Of a stretch of 41,251 bases of DNA, positions 1 through 7,500 are shown in pieces. The translations under genes were made by a program, and so were the position numbers. Origin of the DNA: an archaeon (lineage in GTDB: Archaea; Thermoplasmatota; Thermoplasmata; WALJ01); contig JAJRTH010000025.1 of the NCBI GenBank assembly GCA_024278375.1, forward strand, positions 1 to 41,251, in the 5' to 3' direction. The notes below the pieces were generated by a model. The model made no database searches. It saw only the letters and a program-made list of their open reading frames with translations, and was not told the DNA's origin. The number at the start of each line of letters is the position of its first letter. The stretch's first letter is position 1.

Positions 1-74
1 AGGCGTTACTGTGCTCCTGCGCTCTTCTTAAAGAAGGCTGGGTCGCACAGGCGTTACTGTGCTCCTGCGCTCTT
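1..74. repeat. 48-bp period direct repeat with GCGTTA-loop hairpin
   Basis: The 26 bases at 1-26 recur exactly at 49-74, so the unit is 48 bp and the array is cut by the window edge. Positions 45-62 form a perfect hairpin: GCACAG stem, GCGTTA loop, CTGTGC stem. The same loop sits in a different perfect stem at 24557-24578. No gene is seen in 1-160; the rest of that stretch shows only a GAAGATCTTC palindrome at 94-103. Confidence 0.8.
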
Positions 75-163
75 TTCATGGTTTCGATGCGATGAAGATC
101 TTCAAGTCTCCTATATATGACAGATGTGGGTGTATAAGACAAAATGCCTTCAAAATGGAAATA

Positions 164-196
164 CTTAAATACAAGAAATAGATAGATCTTTGGAGG
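164..196 (+). promoter_or_regulatory. TATA-like box and Shine-Dalgarno of the broken gene
   Basis: CTTAAATA at 164-171 is a good archaeal TATA-like box. A strong GGAGG at 192-196 lies where a ribosome binding site for the reading frame beginning at 201 would be. Together they show that the frame downstream, which now lacks a normal start codon, was once expressed. Confidence 0.6.
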
Positions 197-200
197 CGAT

Positions 201-867
201 ATCACGCCATTAATAAAAATATATCCTTGGGAAGAAAAAATAAAGACAGTAAAAGATGTCCTGCTAGCAATAGGGGCATTCTTGTTCGTACTTTCCATGG
301 TTGCATTCAATATATCCTCTTTCGAAGGGTCCGGAGATGGAAAAAGTTATTTTCATATGATATGGATAGGAGGGCCTTTGGCAGCTGTGGGAATCAATTC
401 TCTTAGCTTCAGTTTTTGGTGCAAGAAAGGAAGTATCCACATACCCTAGAGGCACTGAGTATGTATTAAGTTCAAAAAGTGTGCTGTATCCAATATCTTA
501 CGCTATAGCCTTTATTTTTATTGCTGGTGCTATATTAACTATAGTAATTCTTTTTATGTCTATGCAGGTTTCAGGACAGTATAAAGAGACACACATGTCT
601 CTCTCAGTTTTGAGCAGTGTTTCTCTGCTTTTATCTGTTTTCCTCTCACCCTTGATATCTATTTTCTTGGCAAGATGGATGAGCTCTAAAAGGGAAGAAT
701 ATGAAAAAGAAGAATATAACAAAAAATTGTCTCAGGCCAGAAATTATGAAACCGCTATGAACTATGAAATGGCAATAAAGCTTTACGAAGAGCTTGGATT
801 ATGGGAAGATGCAAAAAGATGCAGACTACAGAAATCTTCCCAAAGCGGTGTAACACAAAACCCTTAA
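201..867 (+). pseudogene. Broken membrane protein gene (lost start, frameshift)
   Basis: Two overlapping frames make one plausible protein. The frame at 201 reads ATC-ACG-CCA and continues with a sequence rich in aromatic and charged residues (IKIYPWEEKIK) followed by a membrane helix. At about 396 one extra A appears. Skipping it joins AAVGI to ILLASVFGARKE and restores one helix, and the frame then runs through the GTG at 481 to the stop at 867. The rebuilt protein has about four membrane segments, then a charged helix and a C-terminal stretch with YEMAIKLYEELGLWEDAKR, a TPR-like motif. The ATC at 201 stands 4 bases after GGAGG, where ATG would be expected. Two lesions in one gene suggest a pseudogene. 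A sequencing error could explain the frameshift, and a shorter product starting at GTG 481 (128 residues) remains possible. Function unknown. Confidence 0.65.
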
Positions 868-920
868 TTTAAAATGAAGCTCCCAACCGCAGCAAGCTGG
901 ATGTATAGGAATTAAATAAA

Positions 921-933
921 GCTGAGAGGGAGA
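921..933 (-). repeat. Degenerate copy of tRNA-Ser(UGA) 3' end
   Basis: GCTGAGAGGGAGA here matches GCTGAGGGGGAGA at 989-1001, the last bases of the minus-strand tRNA-Ser, at 12 of 13 positions. It lies 68 bp downstream of the tRNA. Between them are the tRNA-proximal hairpin and a small ATTCC-GCA-GGAAT hairpin near 942-954. Confidence 0.5.
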
Positions 934-961
934 GGAGCAACGATTCCGCAGGAATTGCGAA

Positions 962-987
962 TGATACTTTTTATATAATAAAAGTCA
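962..987 (-). terminator. AT-rich hairpin after tRNA-Ser(UGA), likely terminator
   Basis: Read on the minus strand, the tRNA is followed at once by GTGACTTTTA, a short spacer and AAAAAGT, giving an AT-rich stem with a T run. The sequence is clearly related to the hairpin at 10343-10376 after tRNA-Ser(CGA). It is probably a conserved 3' processing or termination signal of the two serine tRNAs. Confidence 0.5.
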
Positions 988-1070
988 CGCTGAGGGGGAG
1001 ATTTGAACTCCCGTGGGCAGAGCCCACCGGCTCTCAAGGCCGGCGCCTTTCCGGGCTAGGCTACCTCAGC
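988..1070 (-). tRNA. tRNA-Ser(UGA)
   Basis: On the minus strand the sequence folds as a class II tRNA. The acceptor GCTGAGG pairs with CCTCAGC, the discriminator is G, and the anticodon loop CTTGAGA gives anticodon UGA. A long variable arm (GGGCTCTGCCC) and a T loop TTCAAAT are present. The 3' CCA is not encoded. A partial copy of its 3' end lies at 921-933. Confidence 0.95.
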
Positions 1071-1136
1071 ACAGGAGCTTGGAAAATAGGCAGCTGATAA
1101 AAGGGTTTTGATTGATATGCTGTATTGTACAAATAA

Positions 1137-1198
1137 TTTATAAGTCATGGTGCTATAGTTTCTGACATATACCAGAACCATTGACGGGGTGCACCATG
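1137..1198 (+). promoter_or_regulatory. Promoter/leader with hairpin over the start codon
   Basis: TTTATAAG (1137-1144) is a TATA-like box. Forty-six bases further, GACGGGGTGCA (1183-1193) carries a GGTG ribosome binding site. CATGGTGC (1146-1153) and GCACCATG (1191-1198) are perfect inverted repeats, so a transcript could hide the GGTG and the ATG at 1196. The same order of TATA, CAGAAC, GACGGGGTGCA and ATG occurs at 41130-41196. Confidence 0.45.
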
Positions 1199-1276
1199 GC
1201 CTATATGTTCATAAATTTTTATGAACAGAAGCCTTCTAATAGAAGGCTATACTATTTGTGCAACAGAGCATGTTAA
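1196..1276 (+). CDS. Possible 26-residue small protein
   Basis: An ATG behind a TATA-like box and a GGTG site opens a 26-codon frame (begins MAYMFINFYEQK) that ends at TAA 1274-1276, touching the end of the convergent tldE. The frame contains two perfect hairpins, so it may instead be the remains of a longer gene whose leader survives, or a non-coding RNA. No family is recognised. Low confidence that it is translated. Confidence 0.25.
   Translation: MAYMFINFYEQKPSNRRLYYLCNRAC
1207..1248. terminator. Two adjacent perfect hairpins 3' of tldE
   Basis: GTTCATAAA and TTTATGAAC (1207-1226, 2-nt loop) are followed after three bases by AGCCTTCT and AGAAGGCT (1230-1248, 3-nt loop). They lie 25-66 bp beyond the tldE stop and could end that transcript. 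They also fall inside the small plus-strand frame at 1196-1276. Confidence 0.45.
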
Positions 1277-2628
1277 GCCACGTTCATTCCCTTTACCAGT
1301 ATGGACGGTATTATGAAGCTAAAGCCGCCCATTGATGCTGGCAATGGTCTTTCATCGTCCCCTATGGCGATTATGTTTTTCAGCAGTTCCACACTGTTTC
1401 CGCCTATCATCGCCGAACTCACCGGATACTTTATTCCTCCGTTCTCCACATACAGCAGTCCCGTGGAATTCAGGGAAATATCGCCGCTTACCACATTGGA
1501 CGTGTGCGCTCCGAGCACACTGTATACCACTATGCCCCTGTCCATCTCGGATATCAGGCTGTCTATGCTCTTCACATCCGGGAATTCGAGCACGATGTTT
1601 CTCGCCACGGTCTCGGGCGGTGACGAATCCCTCGGTGTTCTGAACCTCGGACCGGTCCTCATCCCGTTGCCGGTGCTTTCCGCTCCGAACTCCTTTGCGC
1701 TCACGCTGTCGAACATGAAGTTTCTGAGCACTCCGTCTTCTATGAGCGGGAGCTTTCTCGATGCCCTGCCCTCATCATCGGACGGAGCGGAATAAAGTCC
1801 TAGCGGATTTGTCTGGTCATCATATAAGTTCAATCCCTTGGCGGCAATCTCCTTTCCCAGTATATCCGGCCTATATGGACTCTCTCCCCTGTGTGCTCTG
1901 TTCCCGTAGAGCTGCACCACAGTGGTGAACTCCAGTATCTGCTTTATGGCGTTCCTCATGAAAAGAACATCCATTTCACCGGACTTCTCAAGATTCTTCG
2001 CTCCATTGGTCTTGATGGCAATCTCGCTGGCCTCCTTTCCTATGGCGGAGAAATCGATATCCGGCTTGTGCGAGACTCGGGTGGAAGAGCCGTTGGAAAC
2101 CCCTTTGTCCTGTAGAATGGCATAGAGTCCACCTCCTATGAAACTCTCCTTTCCTTCCGCATAGGTTCCGTGGGAATTGTATACATAATATTCTGAATAT
2201 CCATATTTTATACCTCCCTCGGGAACGATGATGTCTCTCCTTATCTCTCTGGCGCTGTCCACCATCTCTTTGAGATTTTCTAGGCCTTCTTCCGGGCTGT
2301 AATTGACGATACGGTCGCTGTAAATCCCCTCTATTACCGGATACTCATCATCGCTGAGAAACGAATATCCGTCTATTTTCTTACCGAGTTTAGAAAGTTT
2401 AAGGGCACTTTCCAGAGCGGTTTCCACATCCTTCTCCGAGAAATAGCTGAATCCTATTCTTCCGTCCCTTAGAACTCTCACCGCATATCCCGTTGATGCC
2501 CCTCCGCCTCCGAAATCCACTTCGTTCTTTTCCACGCTTATCTCGGTGCTCACATCCTTTATCCAGAATACCTCAGCCTCGTTGGCACCCATTTTCTCGG
2601 CCATCCTGACGATATCTTCCGGCTCCAT
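1273..2628 (-). CDS. tldE: TldE/PmbA-family subunit of TldD/TldE protease
   Basis: Cytoplasmic partner of the TldD metalloprotease; in bacteria the pair trims modified peptides and unfolded chains. The protein matches the PmbA/TldE family over its whole length, with the N-terminal GANEAEVF region and the C-terminal SASMGGFSF region, and lacks the HExxxH zinc motif, as expected for the non-catalytic subunit. Start choice: a GTG at 2637 is in frame but lies inside the ribosome binding site GGAGGTG. The ATG at 2628 is 6 bases after that site and is preferred. The tldD stop ends one base upstream, so the two genes are translationally coupled. The gene ends convergent to a small leader/ORF. Confidence 0.93.
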   Translation of the reverse strand: MEPEDIVRMAEKMGANEAEVFWIKDVSTEISVEKNEVDFGGGGASTGYAVRVLRDGRIGFSYFSEKDVETALESALKLSKLGKKIDGYSFLSDDEYPVIEGIYSDRIVNYSPEEGLENLKEMVDSAREIRRDIIVPEGGIKYGYSEYYVYNSHGTYAEGKESFIGGGLYAILQDKGVSNGSSTRVSHKPDIDFSAIGKEASEIAIKTNGAKNLEKSGEMDVLFMRNAIKQILEFTTVVQLYGNRAHRGESPYRPDILGKEIAAKGLNLYDDQTNPLGLYSAPSDDEGRASRKLPLIEDGVLRNFMFDSVSAKEFGAESTGNGMRTGPRFRTPRDSSPPETVARNIVLEFPDVKSIDSLISEMDRGIVVYSVLGAHTSNVVSGDISLNSTGLLYVENGGIKYPVSSAMIGGNSVELLKNIIAIGDDERPLPASMGGFSFIIPSILVKGMNVA

Positions 2629-2629
2629 A

Positions 2630-4012
2630 TCATGCACCTCCTACGTTTGCGGCCTTAATCCTCACATGCGGTCCGCCGTCGCTCACTGGCACCCACTGGC
2701 CCTTTCCGCAGCTTCCGGGATGGGCAAAGCGGAAATCGTTGCCCAGAGCATCTATGTTTTTCAGTATCTCAAGGGTGGAACCCCCGAACGACACATCCTT
2801 CAAGGGTTTGGTTATCTCGCCGTTCTCGATAAGATAGGCCTCCTGCGCATTGAACTGGAACGTTCCCTTGCCGGTGTCCACCTGCCCTCCTCTGCTTCCC
2901 TTGGCATAGACTCCGAACTTTATGTCCTCCATGAGTTCTTCGAAACTGTGGTCTCCGTTGGCTATGTAGGTATTGCTCATTCTGACCAGAGGTCTGTGCG
3001 ATATGGATTCGGCCCTTGCGCTCCCGTTCGGCTCCATTCCAAGTTTGAATGCCGTTTCTCTGCTCAGGAGATAGGTCTTCAGTATGCCTTTCTCCACAAG
3101 CACCTTCTTCCTTGCTCTGACACCCTCGTCGTCGTAGGGGAACGAGCCGTATACGTTCCCGGCGGTAGGGTCGTCTATTATCGTTACTATGTCTGAGCCA
3201 ACCCTCTCTCCGATCTTTCCCTCGAGACAGGAATCCCCGGCCATTATGAGATCCGCCTCCGTGGCATGTCCGAGAGCCTCATGGGCGAAGACTCCCGCAA
3301 GATCCTGGTCGGCTATTATGGGCATGACTCCGCTGGGGCTTTTTTCGGCATGAAGAAGTCTAACTGCCGTTTTCGCCCCTTCGACAGTGTTCTCTATCGG
3401 GTGCTGTCCGACCTGCTCGAATGCCTCGAAACCTCCCGTACCTCCGGCCGAGATTATCACGCTTGATGCGTTGCCAGCGTCCATGGCAACTATGGCAGCC
3501 CTGACATATGTTCTGGTCACCTGGGTTCTGATATCCGAGCCCTCTGAATTCACGAATCTCTGGAACAGGGTTTTATCCGAATATCCGGCGGTGACCGTCC
3601 TGACCTCTTTCTCTTCCTTGGCCATTGCCACCATGTCCTTAACGAGTTCGTATTTTTCCGAGATGTCTATGTCAGCAGGGTCCTTTTTCGGAACCCATAT
3701 AACACCGTCATCCACCACCGGGACCTCAGCCAGCCCGGTCTTTCTATTGCTGGCTCCAGCTGTGACCTTTGCAAGTTTGAATGCGGTTTCTAGGGCCTTC
3801 AACATGGATTTATCGCTGAGGTCATGGGTCGAGAAGAATCCCCAAGCCCCGCCGTAGAGAACCCTTATTCCAGCACCTTCGCTCTCCCCGAAGAGGGCCT
3901 TTTCCACATTTTTGTCTTTCAACTCCAGGCCCGTCCCGGAGCTTTTCGCAGTTCTTATATCGCAGTAACTGGCGCCCATTTCCAGCGCCTTTCTGACAAG
4001 CTTCTGTTCCAA
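2630..4012 (-). CDS. tldD: TldD metalloprotease, catalytic subunit
   Basis: Zinc peptidase subunit of the TldD/TldE heterodimer, 460 residues, typical family length. The metal-binding motif HEALGH is at residues 244-249, followed by ATEADLI and later by the conserved SISHRPLVRMSN-type segment and a C-terminal cysteine-glycine region. TTG at 4012 is taken as start because CGGTGA lies 5 bases upstream and no better codon is near. A TATA-like ACTTATTTATTT on the minus strand (about 4036-4050) is roughly 30 bases upstream. It is the first gene of a two-gene operon with tldE and is transcribed divergently from kptA. Its cellular substrate in archaea cannot be read from the sequence. Confidence 0.95.
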   Translation of the reverse strand: MEQKLVRKALEMGASYCDIRTAKSSGTGLELKDKNVEKALFGESEGAGIRVLYGGAWGFFSTHDLSDKSMLKALETAFKLAKVTAGASNRKTGLAEVPVVDDGVIWVPKKDPADIDISEKYELVKDMVAMAKEEKEVRTVTAGYSDKTLFQRFVNSEGSDIRTQVTRTYVRAAIVAMDAGNASSVIISAGGTGGFEAFEQVGQHPIENTVEGAKTAVRLLHAEKSPSGVMPIIADQDLAGVFAHEALGHATEADLIMAGDSCLEGKIGERVGSDIVTIIDDPTAGNVYGSFPYDDEGVRARKKVLVEKGILKTYLLSRETAFKLGMEPNGSARAESISHRPLVRMSNTYIANGDHSFEELMEDIKFGVYAKGSRGGQVDTGKGTFQFNAQEAYLIENGEITKPLKDVSFGGSTLEILKNIDALGNDFRFAHPGSCGKGQWVPVSDGGPHVRIKAANVGGA

Positions 4013-4035
4013 ATAATCACCGGCGTTAATATGGG

Positions 4036-4134
4036 GGAAATAAATAAGTGATGCTCTCCTTTCAAAAAAACCAGCATCTCAAAAAACCTATATAGTAGAG
4101 GGCGTTTTGGCGGTAAAAATCAAAGAGAGTGAGG
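4036..4134. promoter_or_regulatory. Divergent tldD / kptA promoter region
   Basis: On the plus strand CTATATAG (4088-4095) precedes the kptA start by about 45 bases, and GTGAGG (4129-4134) is a weak ribosome binding site. On the minus strand the A/T-rich ACTTATTTATTT near 4036-4050 serves tldD. No long inverted repeat is seen between them. Confidence 0.5.
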
Positions 4135-4137
4135 AAA

Positions 4138-4920
4138 ATGATTAGAATGTGCGAAGAACACGGATACTTCAGGGGAGAGGTCTGCCCCGTGTGCGGCATG
4201 GAAGGAAGGTTCATACTGAACGATTATGAGATGGAGCACCTCGGAAAGACACTGGCAGGCGTTCTCAGACATTTTCCCGAGAAATTCGACCTCACCATGG
4301 ATCCGAGAGGATGGGTGGACGTACAGCAGTTCGTCAATGCAATCAAGGCCAGACAGAGAAGGTTCAGATGGCTGAGGGCATATCACATAGTGGCGCTCAT
4401 AAAGACCGATCCCAAGGGGAGATATGAGTACAGGGACGGTTACATAAGAGCCACATACGGACATACCATAGATGTGGACCTCGATTTTCCCACGGATAAT
4501 GTTCCCGAAAAGCTCTATTATCCCGCAACGGAAGAGGAGGAGGAATTCCTCAGGGAAGGGGGATTGAGACCTTCGGACAGGATATTCGTCCATCTCAGCA
4601 CCACCATGGAATCGGCGGTCGAGGCCGGAAAGGTCCGAAGTCCGAGGCCGGTCGTGTTCGAGATAGCCGCGAAGAAGGCCAGTGAGGACGGCATAGCCAT
4701 AATGCATGCAGCCCCTACAATATATATCACCAAGGAGATACCTCCACAGTATATGAGAGAAGCGGAAATCCCAGAAGAACTTCTCGGCCAGGATGAGGAG
4801 GAGAATGCCGAGGAGGCGGCGGAATCCGCCGGAGAGGAAGAAACTGCAGGAACTCAAGGGGCGGAGAGCACGGAAGACGAGAAACCCGAGGAAAACGGCC
4901 GAGAAAAACCGGAAGAATAG
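4138..4920 (+). CDS. kptA: RNA 2'-phosphotransferase KptA/Tpt1 with zinc knuckle and acidic tail
   Basis: Family enzymes move the 2'-phosphate of an RNA splice junction to NAD. The family core is clear: LGKTLAGVLRHFPEK, then GWVDVQQFV, then IRATYGHTIDVDL (the RxxxGH signature), then VHLSTT and IAIMHAAPTIYIT. Two extra parts stand out. At the N terminus C5, H8, C16 and C19 (CEEHGYFRGEVCPVCG) look like a zinc knuckle. After about residue 205 the chain is a roughly 50-residue Glu-rich tail. The ATG at 4138 is chosen over a GTG at 4129 because GTGAGG precedes it; ATG 4147 is also possible. It is a single gene, divergent from tldD. Archaeal tRNA splicing is not thought to leave a 2'-phosphate, so the true substrate is open. 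Confidence 0.92.
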   Translation: MIRMCEEHGYFRGEVCPVCGMEGRFILNDYEMEHLGKTLAGVLRHFPEKFDLTMDPRGWVDVQQFVNAIKARQRRFRWLRAYHIVALIKTDPKGRYEYRDGYIRATYGHTIDVDLDFPTDNVPEKLYYPATEEEEEFLREGGLRPSDRIFVHLSTTMESAVEAGKVRSPRPVVFEIAAKKASEDGIAIMHAAPTIYITKEIPPQYMREAEIPEELLGQDEEENAEEAAESAGEEETAGTQGAESTEDEKPEENGREKPEE

Positions 4921-4978
4921 AAACAACCCCTTTCATCACTTATTTTTGCAATACACCGCATCCGAAGACCAGATCGGT

Positions 4979-5045
4979 AAGGACATAAAAGTCCTTTCCA
5001 ATAATAAACTACTTATACTCTGTTAGCCATCATAAAAAAGAGGTG
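4979..5045 (+). promoter_or_regulatory. Hairpin, TATA box and SD before the zinc-ribbon/TPR gene
   Basis: AAGGAC-ATAAAA-GTCCTT at 4979-4996 is a perfect 6-bp hairpin. ACTTATAC at 5011-5018 is a TATA-like box and GAGGTG at 5040-5045 a ribosome binding site 4 bases before the TTG at 5050. The hairpin lies upstream of the TATA box, so it could be an operator or the 3' end of the kptA transcript. Confidence 0.45.
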
Positions 5046-5049
5046 TACT

Positions 5050-7455
5050 TTGAGCGCCGAAAAAAAAGTGGCCTGCCCCTTCTGCGGGGAAGAAATCGAC
5101 TCAGATGCGCTCCGATGCTCTAACTGTGGTAACGGATGGGACGGTCCGGAGGAGAGAGAGGCCATAAGGGCCATAATGAAGATGCCGGGAATGGGGGAGA
5201 AAAGGACAAGAAAACTATATGAGGCGGGCTTCAAGAGGATAAAGGACATAGAGGATGCGGACATAAAGGATATTCTGGAAAAGGCGGGAATACCTGTCAG
5301 CGTGGCCAGGGAAGTCAAGGAGAGGATTGAGGAAAGAAAGGGCCTCTATCTGTGTCCGGCCTGCGGTGCGTTCGTGAGTTCCGAGGCGACTGAGTGTCCG
5401 ATATGCGGAGCGGCGCTCTATGAGGAGGCCGAAGTCGAGGAGGAAGATACCGAAGGGATAGCACCTGATCTGAGTGCTCTTGAAGATGACCTTCAGATCG
5501 AGGAGAGGGTCTCCCTATACGTATGCCGAATATGTGGTGCCTTCGTATCCGGAGATGCAAAGAGATGTCCGGTATGCAGCGCCCCAATGCCAGAAAACAG
5601 GGCCGAAACCCCTCAGAAGATCAAAGACGATCTATTGGAGGATGAGAATGCCAACATAACCGCCATAAAGAAGTTCTTCGGGGTGGAGGAGATTTCCAGC
5701 ATATCCGAGATATCACTTCCCACGGACGATATACTCGAGACCACTCCGGAGATAGATATGTGCGGCAACTGCGGTGCATTCGTAAGGCCAGAGGCACTTC
5801 AATGTCCCGTATGCGGTGCCGCTTTGATACCTGAGATTTCCGTCGAGGAAGAGATTAAGGCGGAGGAGGAGGCATTAAATGCACTTGAAGAACTCAAAAA
5901 CGAGCTTGTCGGAGCGGAGATAGTTGCCGGAACGGAGGAAGAACCGCCTGCCGAGGAGTCAGGCGAAGAGACTGTAGAGTATGTATGTCCGGAGTGCGGC
6001 TCTGCCGTTCCGAAGGATGCGGTTACCTGTCCGGAGTGCGACGCTGTCTTCGGCGATACCGAAGATGAGACGGAAGAGGGTGTGGTCCTCCCCCTCGATA
6101 GCGTCATCTCGGAAGAGGCGTTACATGTCGAGAAAGAACCCGCCGAGGAGGAGATAAAGGCCGAGGTCGAATCGCTACTGAAAACCCAGAAAAAGCCTGA
6201 AAAGGAACTTATAGAGAGCTTCGAGTTAGAATATGGTCTAGAAGGCGGCTTCGACGAGATAGCCTCCATAGAGGTCAGGGAAAAGGAGACAGCGCCCAAG
6301 ATGCCCAAACTGGAGATACCGAAGAAGCTCAGGGATTGGCACAGGGTTGAGGATTTGCTGATGGCCTCGGGATCAATAGCGGCGGTGCTCCTGGCAGCGG
6401 AGTATCTTCTGACATACCCTGTCGTGAAGGACCCTAAAATGGCATATGGGAGCGCTGCCGTGCTAGTTTTCATACCTATCCTGGCATTTTCGCTGCTGAT
6501 GCTCTTCGTAGATCGAAAGAAGGTCTTTTCCAACCTCACATCCTCCGCGTTTCTTCTAGCTCCTTTCCTTATGGCCCTATTCGTCCCTCTCAGATGGTTC
6601 CTCGCTTTGGACTTCCAGAGGCCCCTATTATCGGATATTATGATAATGGCATTTTCCGCGGTCCTACTTCTGGCGATACTCAGGATATTCAAGGGCGATA
6701 CAAGCCCATTCTGGCTGTTTTTCCTGGGAATATCCCTCATATCTCTGCATTCCGTGCTGTTCCTGACGGATTTCTATACGTTATTCGTACCGGAGTATGA
6801 CAACGTACCGTCGCTCGGCATACCGATAATGGGAGGTGCAATGCTCGCAATGTCTGTATATCTGAGGATAGACTCTGCGGTGCGCTCCCTTCTTGCCACC
6901 AGAGATGTTCTTCTGGGGCACAGGCACTACATGGGCGGAGAATACGACGAGGCGATGAAGTACTATACCCGGGCGATAAAGAGGAAGAGAGGGGATGAAA
7001 GCGGGTACGACCTCGCATATTACAGCAAGGGTACCGCACTTCTCAGCGCAGGTAACGCCGTAGAAGCCCTCCGATATCTGAACAAGGCGCTTAAAGAAAA
7101 TCCCGGCAATGAGATGGCATGGAACAACAGGGGCATAGCGCTTTCAAAGCTGGGATTGACAGAGGCGGCACTGAAATCATATGACGAGGCCATAAGGCTT
7201 AACCCCAGATACGATGTCGCATGGAACAACAGAGGAAACGCCCTGGCAAGAATCGGCAGATATGAAGAGGCCCTGGAGTGTTACGACAAGGCCCTCAGCA
7301 TAAATCCGGAATACACGGATGCGTGGATGAACAAGGGGTATGTTCTCATAAAACTGGACAGATACAGGGAAGCGAAGGAATGTGCGGAACATATTCTGCC
7401 ATCCGCGAGAAAGACCGTCAAAGGCGGCCGAAGAGCGGAAAGGACCCCGGTATGA
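5050..7455 (+). CDS. Multi-zinc-ribbon, helix-hairpin-helix, TPR membrane protein
   Basis: An 801-residue multidomain protein of unknown function. In order: a zinc ribbon (CPFCG...CSNCG, about 9-27); a helix-hairpin-helix (MPGMGEKRTRKLYEAGF, about 45-90); four more ribbons of the CxxCGAFV...CPxCG type at about 98-116, 158-176, 238-256 and 314-332, separated by acidic linkers; a block of about six membrane helices (roughly 434-600); and at least three tetratricopeptide repeats (about 620-770) with the NNRGxALxxLGxxEEALxxYDxAL pattern. The TTG start follows GAGGTG. The ribbons look like copies of one unit, so the gene grew by internal duplication. Both soluble parts probably face the cytoplasm, the ribbons perhaps binding protein or nucleic acid and the TPRs a partner. 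A role as membrane scaffold or sensor is inference. Confidence 0.85.
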   Translation: MSAEKKVACPFCGEEIDSDALRCSNCGNGWDGPEEREAIRAIMKMPGMGEKRTRKLYEAGFKRIKDIEDADIKDILEKAGIPVSVAREVKERIEERKGLYLCPACGAFVSSEATECPICGAALYEEAEVEEEDTEGIAPDLSALEDDLQIEERVSLYVCRICGAFVSGDAKRCPVCSAPMPENRAETPQKIKDDLLEDENANITAIKKFFGVEEISSISEISLPTDDILETTPEIDMCGNCGAFVRPEALQCPVCGAALIPEISVEEEIKAEEEALNALEELKNELVGAEIVAGTEEEPPAEESGEETVEYVCPECGSAVPKDAVTCPECDAVFGDTEDETEEGVVLPLDSVISEEALHVEKEPAEEEIKAEVESLLKTQKKPEKELIESFELEYGLEGGFDEIASIEVREKETAPKMPKLEIPKKLRDWHRVEDLLMASGSIAAVLLAAEYLLTYPVVKDPKMAYGSAAVLVFIPILAFSLLMLFVDRKKVFSNLTSSAFLLAPFLMALFVPLRWFLALDFQRPLLSDIMIMAFSAVLLLAILRIFKGDTSPFWLFFLGISLISLHSVLFLTDFYTLFVPEYDNVPSLGIPIMGGAMLAMSVYLRIDSAVRSLLATRDVLLGHRHYMGGEYDEAMKYYTRAIKRKRGDESGYDLAYYSKGTALLSAGNAVEALRYLNKALKENPGNEMAWNNRGIALSKLGLTEAALKSYDEAIRLNPRYDVAWNNRGNALARIGRYEEALECYDKALSINPEYTDAWMNKGYVLIKLDRYREAKECAEHILPSARKTVKGGRRAERTPV

Positions 7456-7500
7456 AACACCCTTTCGAAAAGTTTTAATCCCAGTGCTTTATCCCACGAT

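Noticed and set aside
4120-4926. 268-codon minus-strand frame over kptA
   Set aside because: Mirrors the Glu-rich tail as Ser/Phe-rich sequence; kptA is certain on the plus strand.
5799-6740. Long minus-strand frame (313 codons) inside the zinc-ribbon/TPR gene
   Set aside because: Ser-rich antisense shadow of a Glu-rich gene; no start signals or domain, and the plus-strand protein is convincing.
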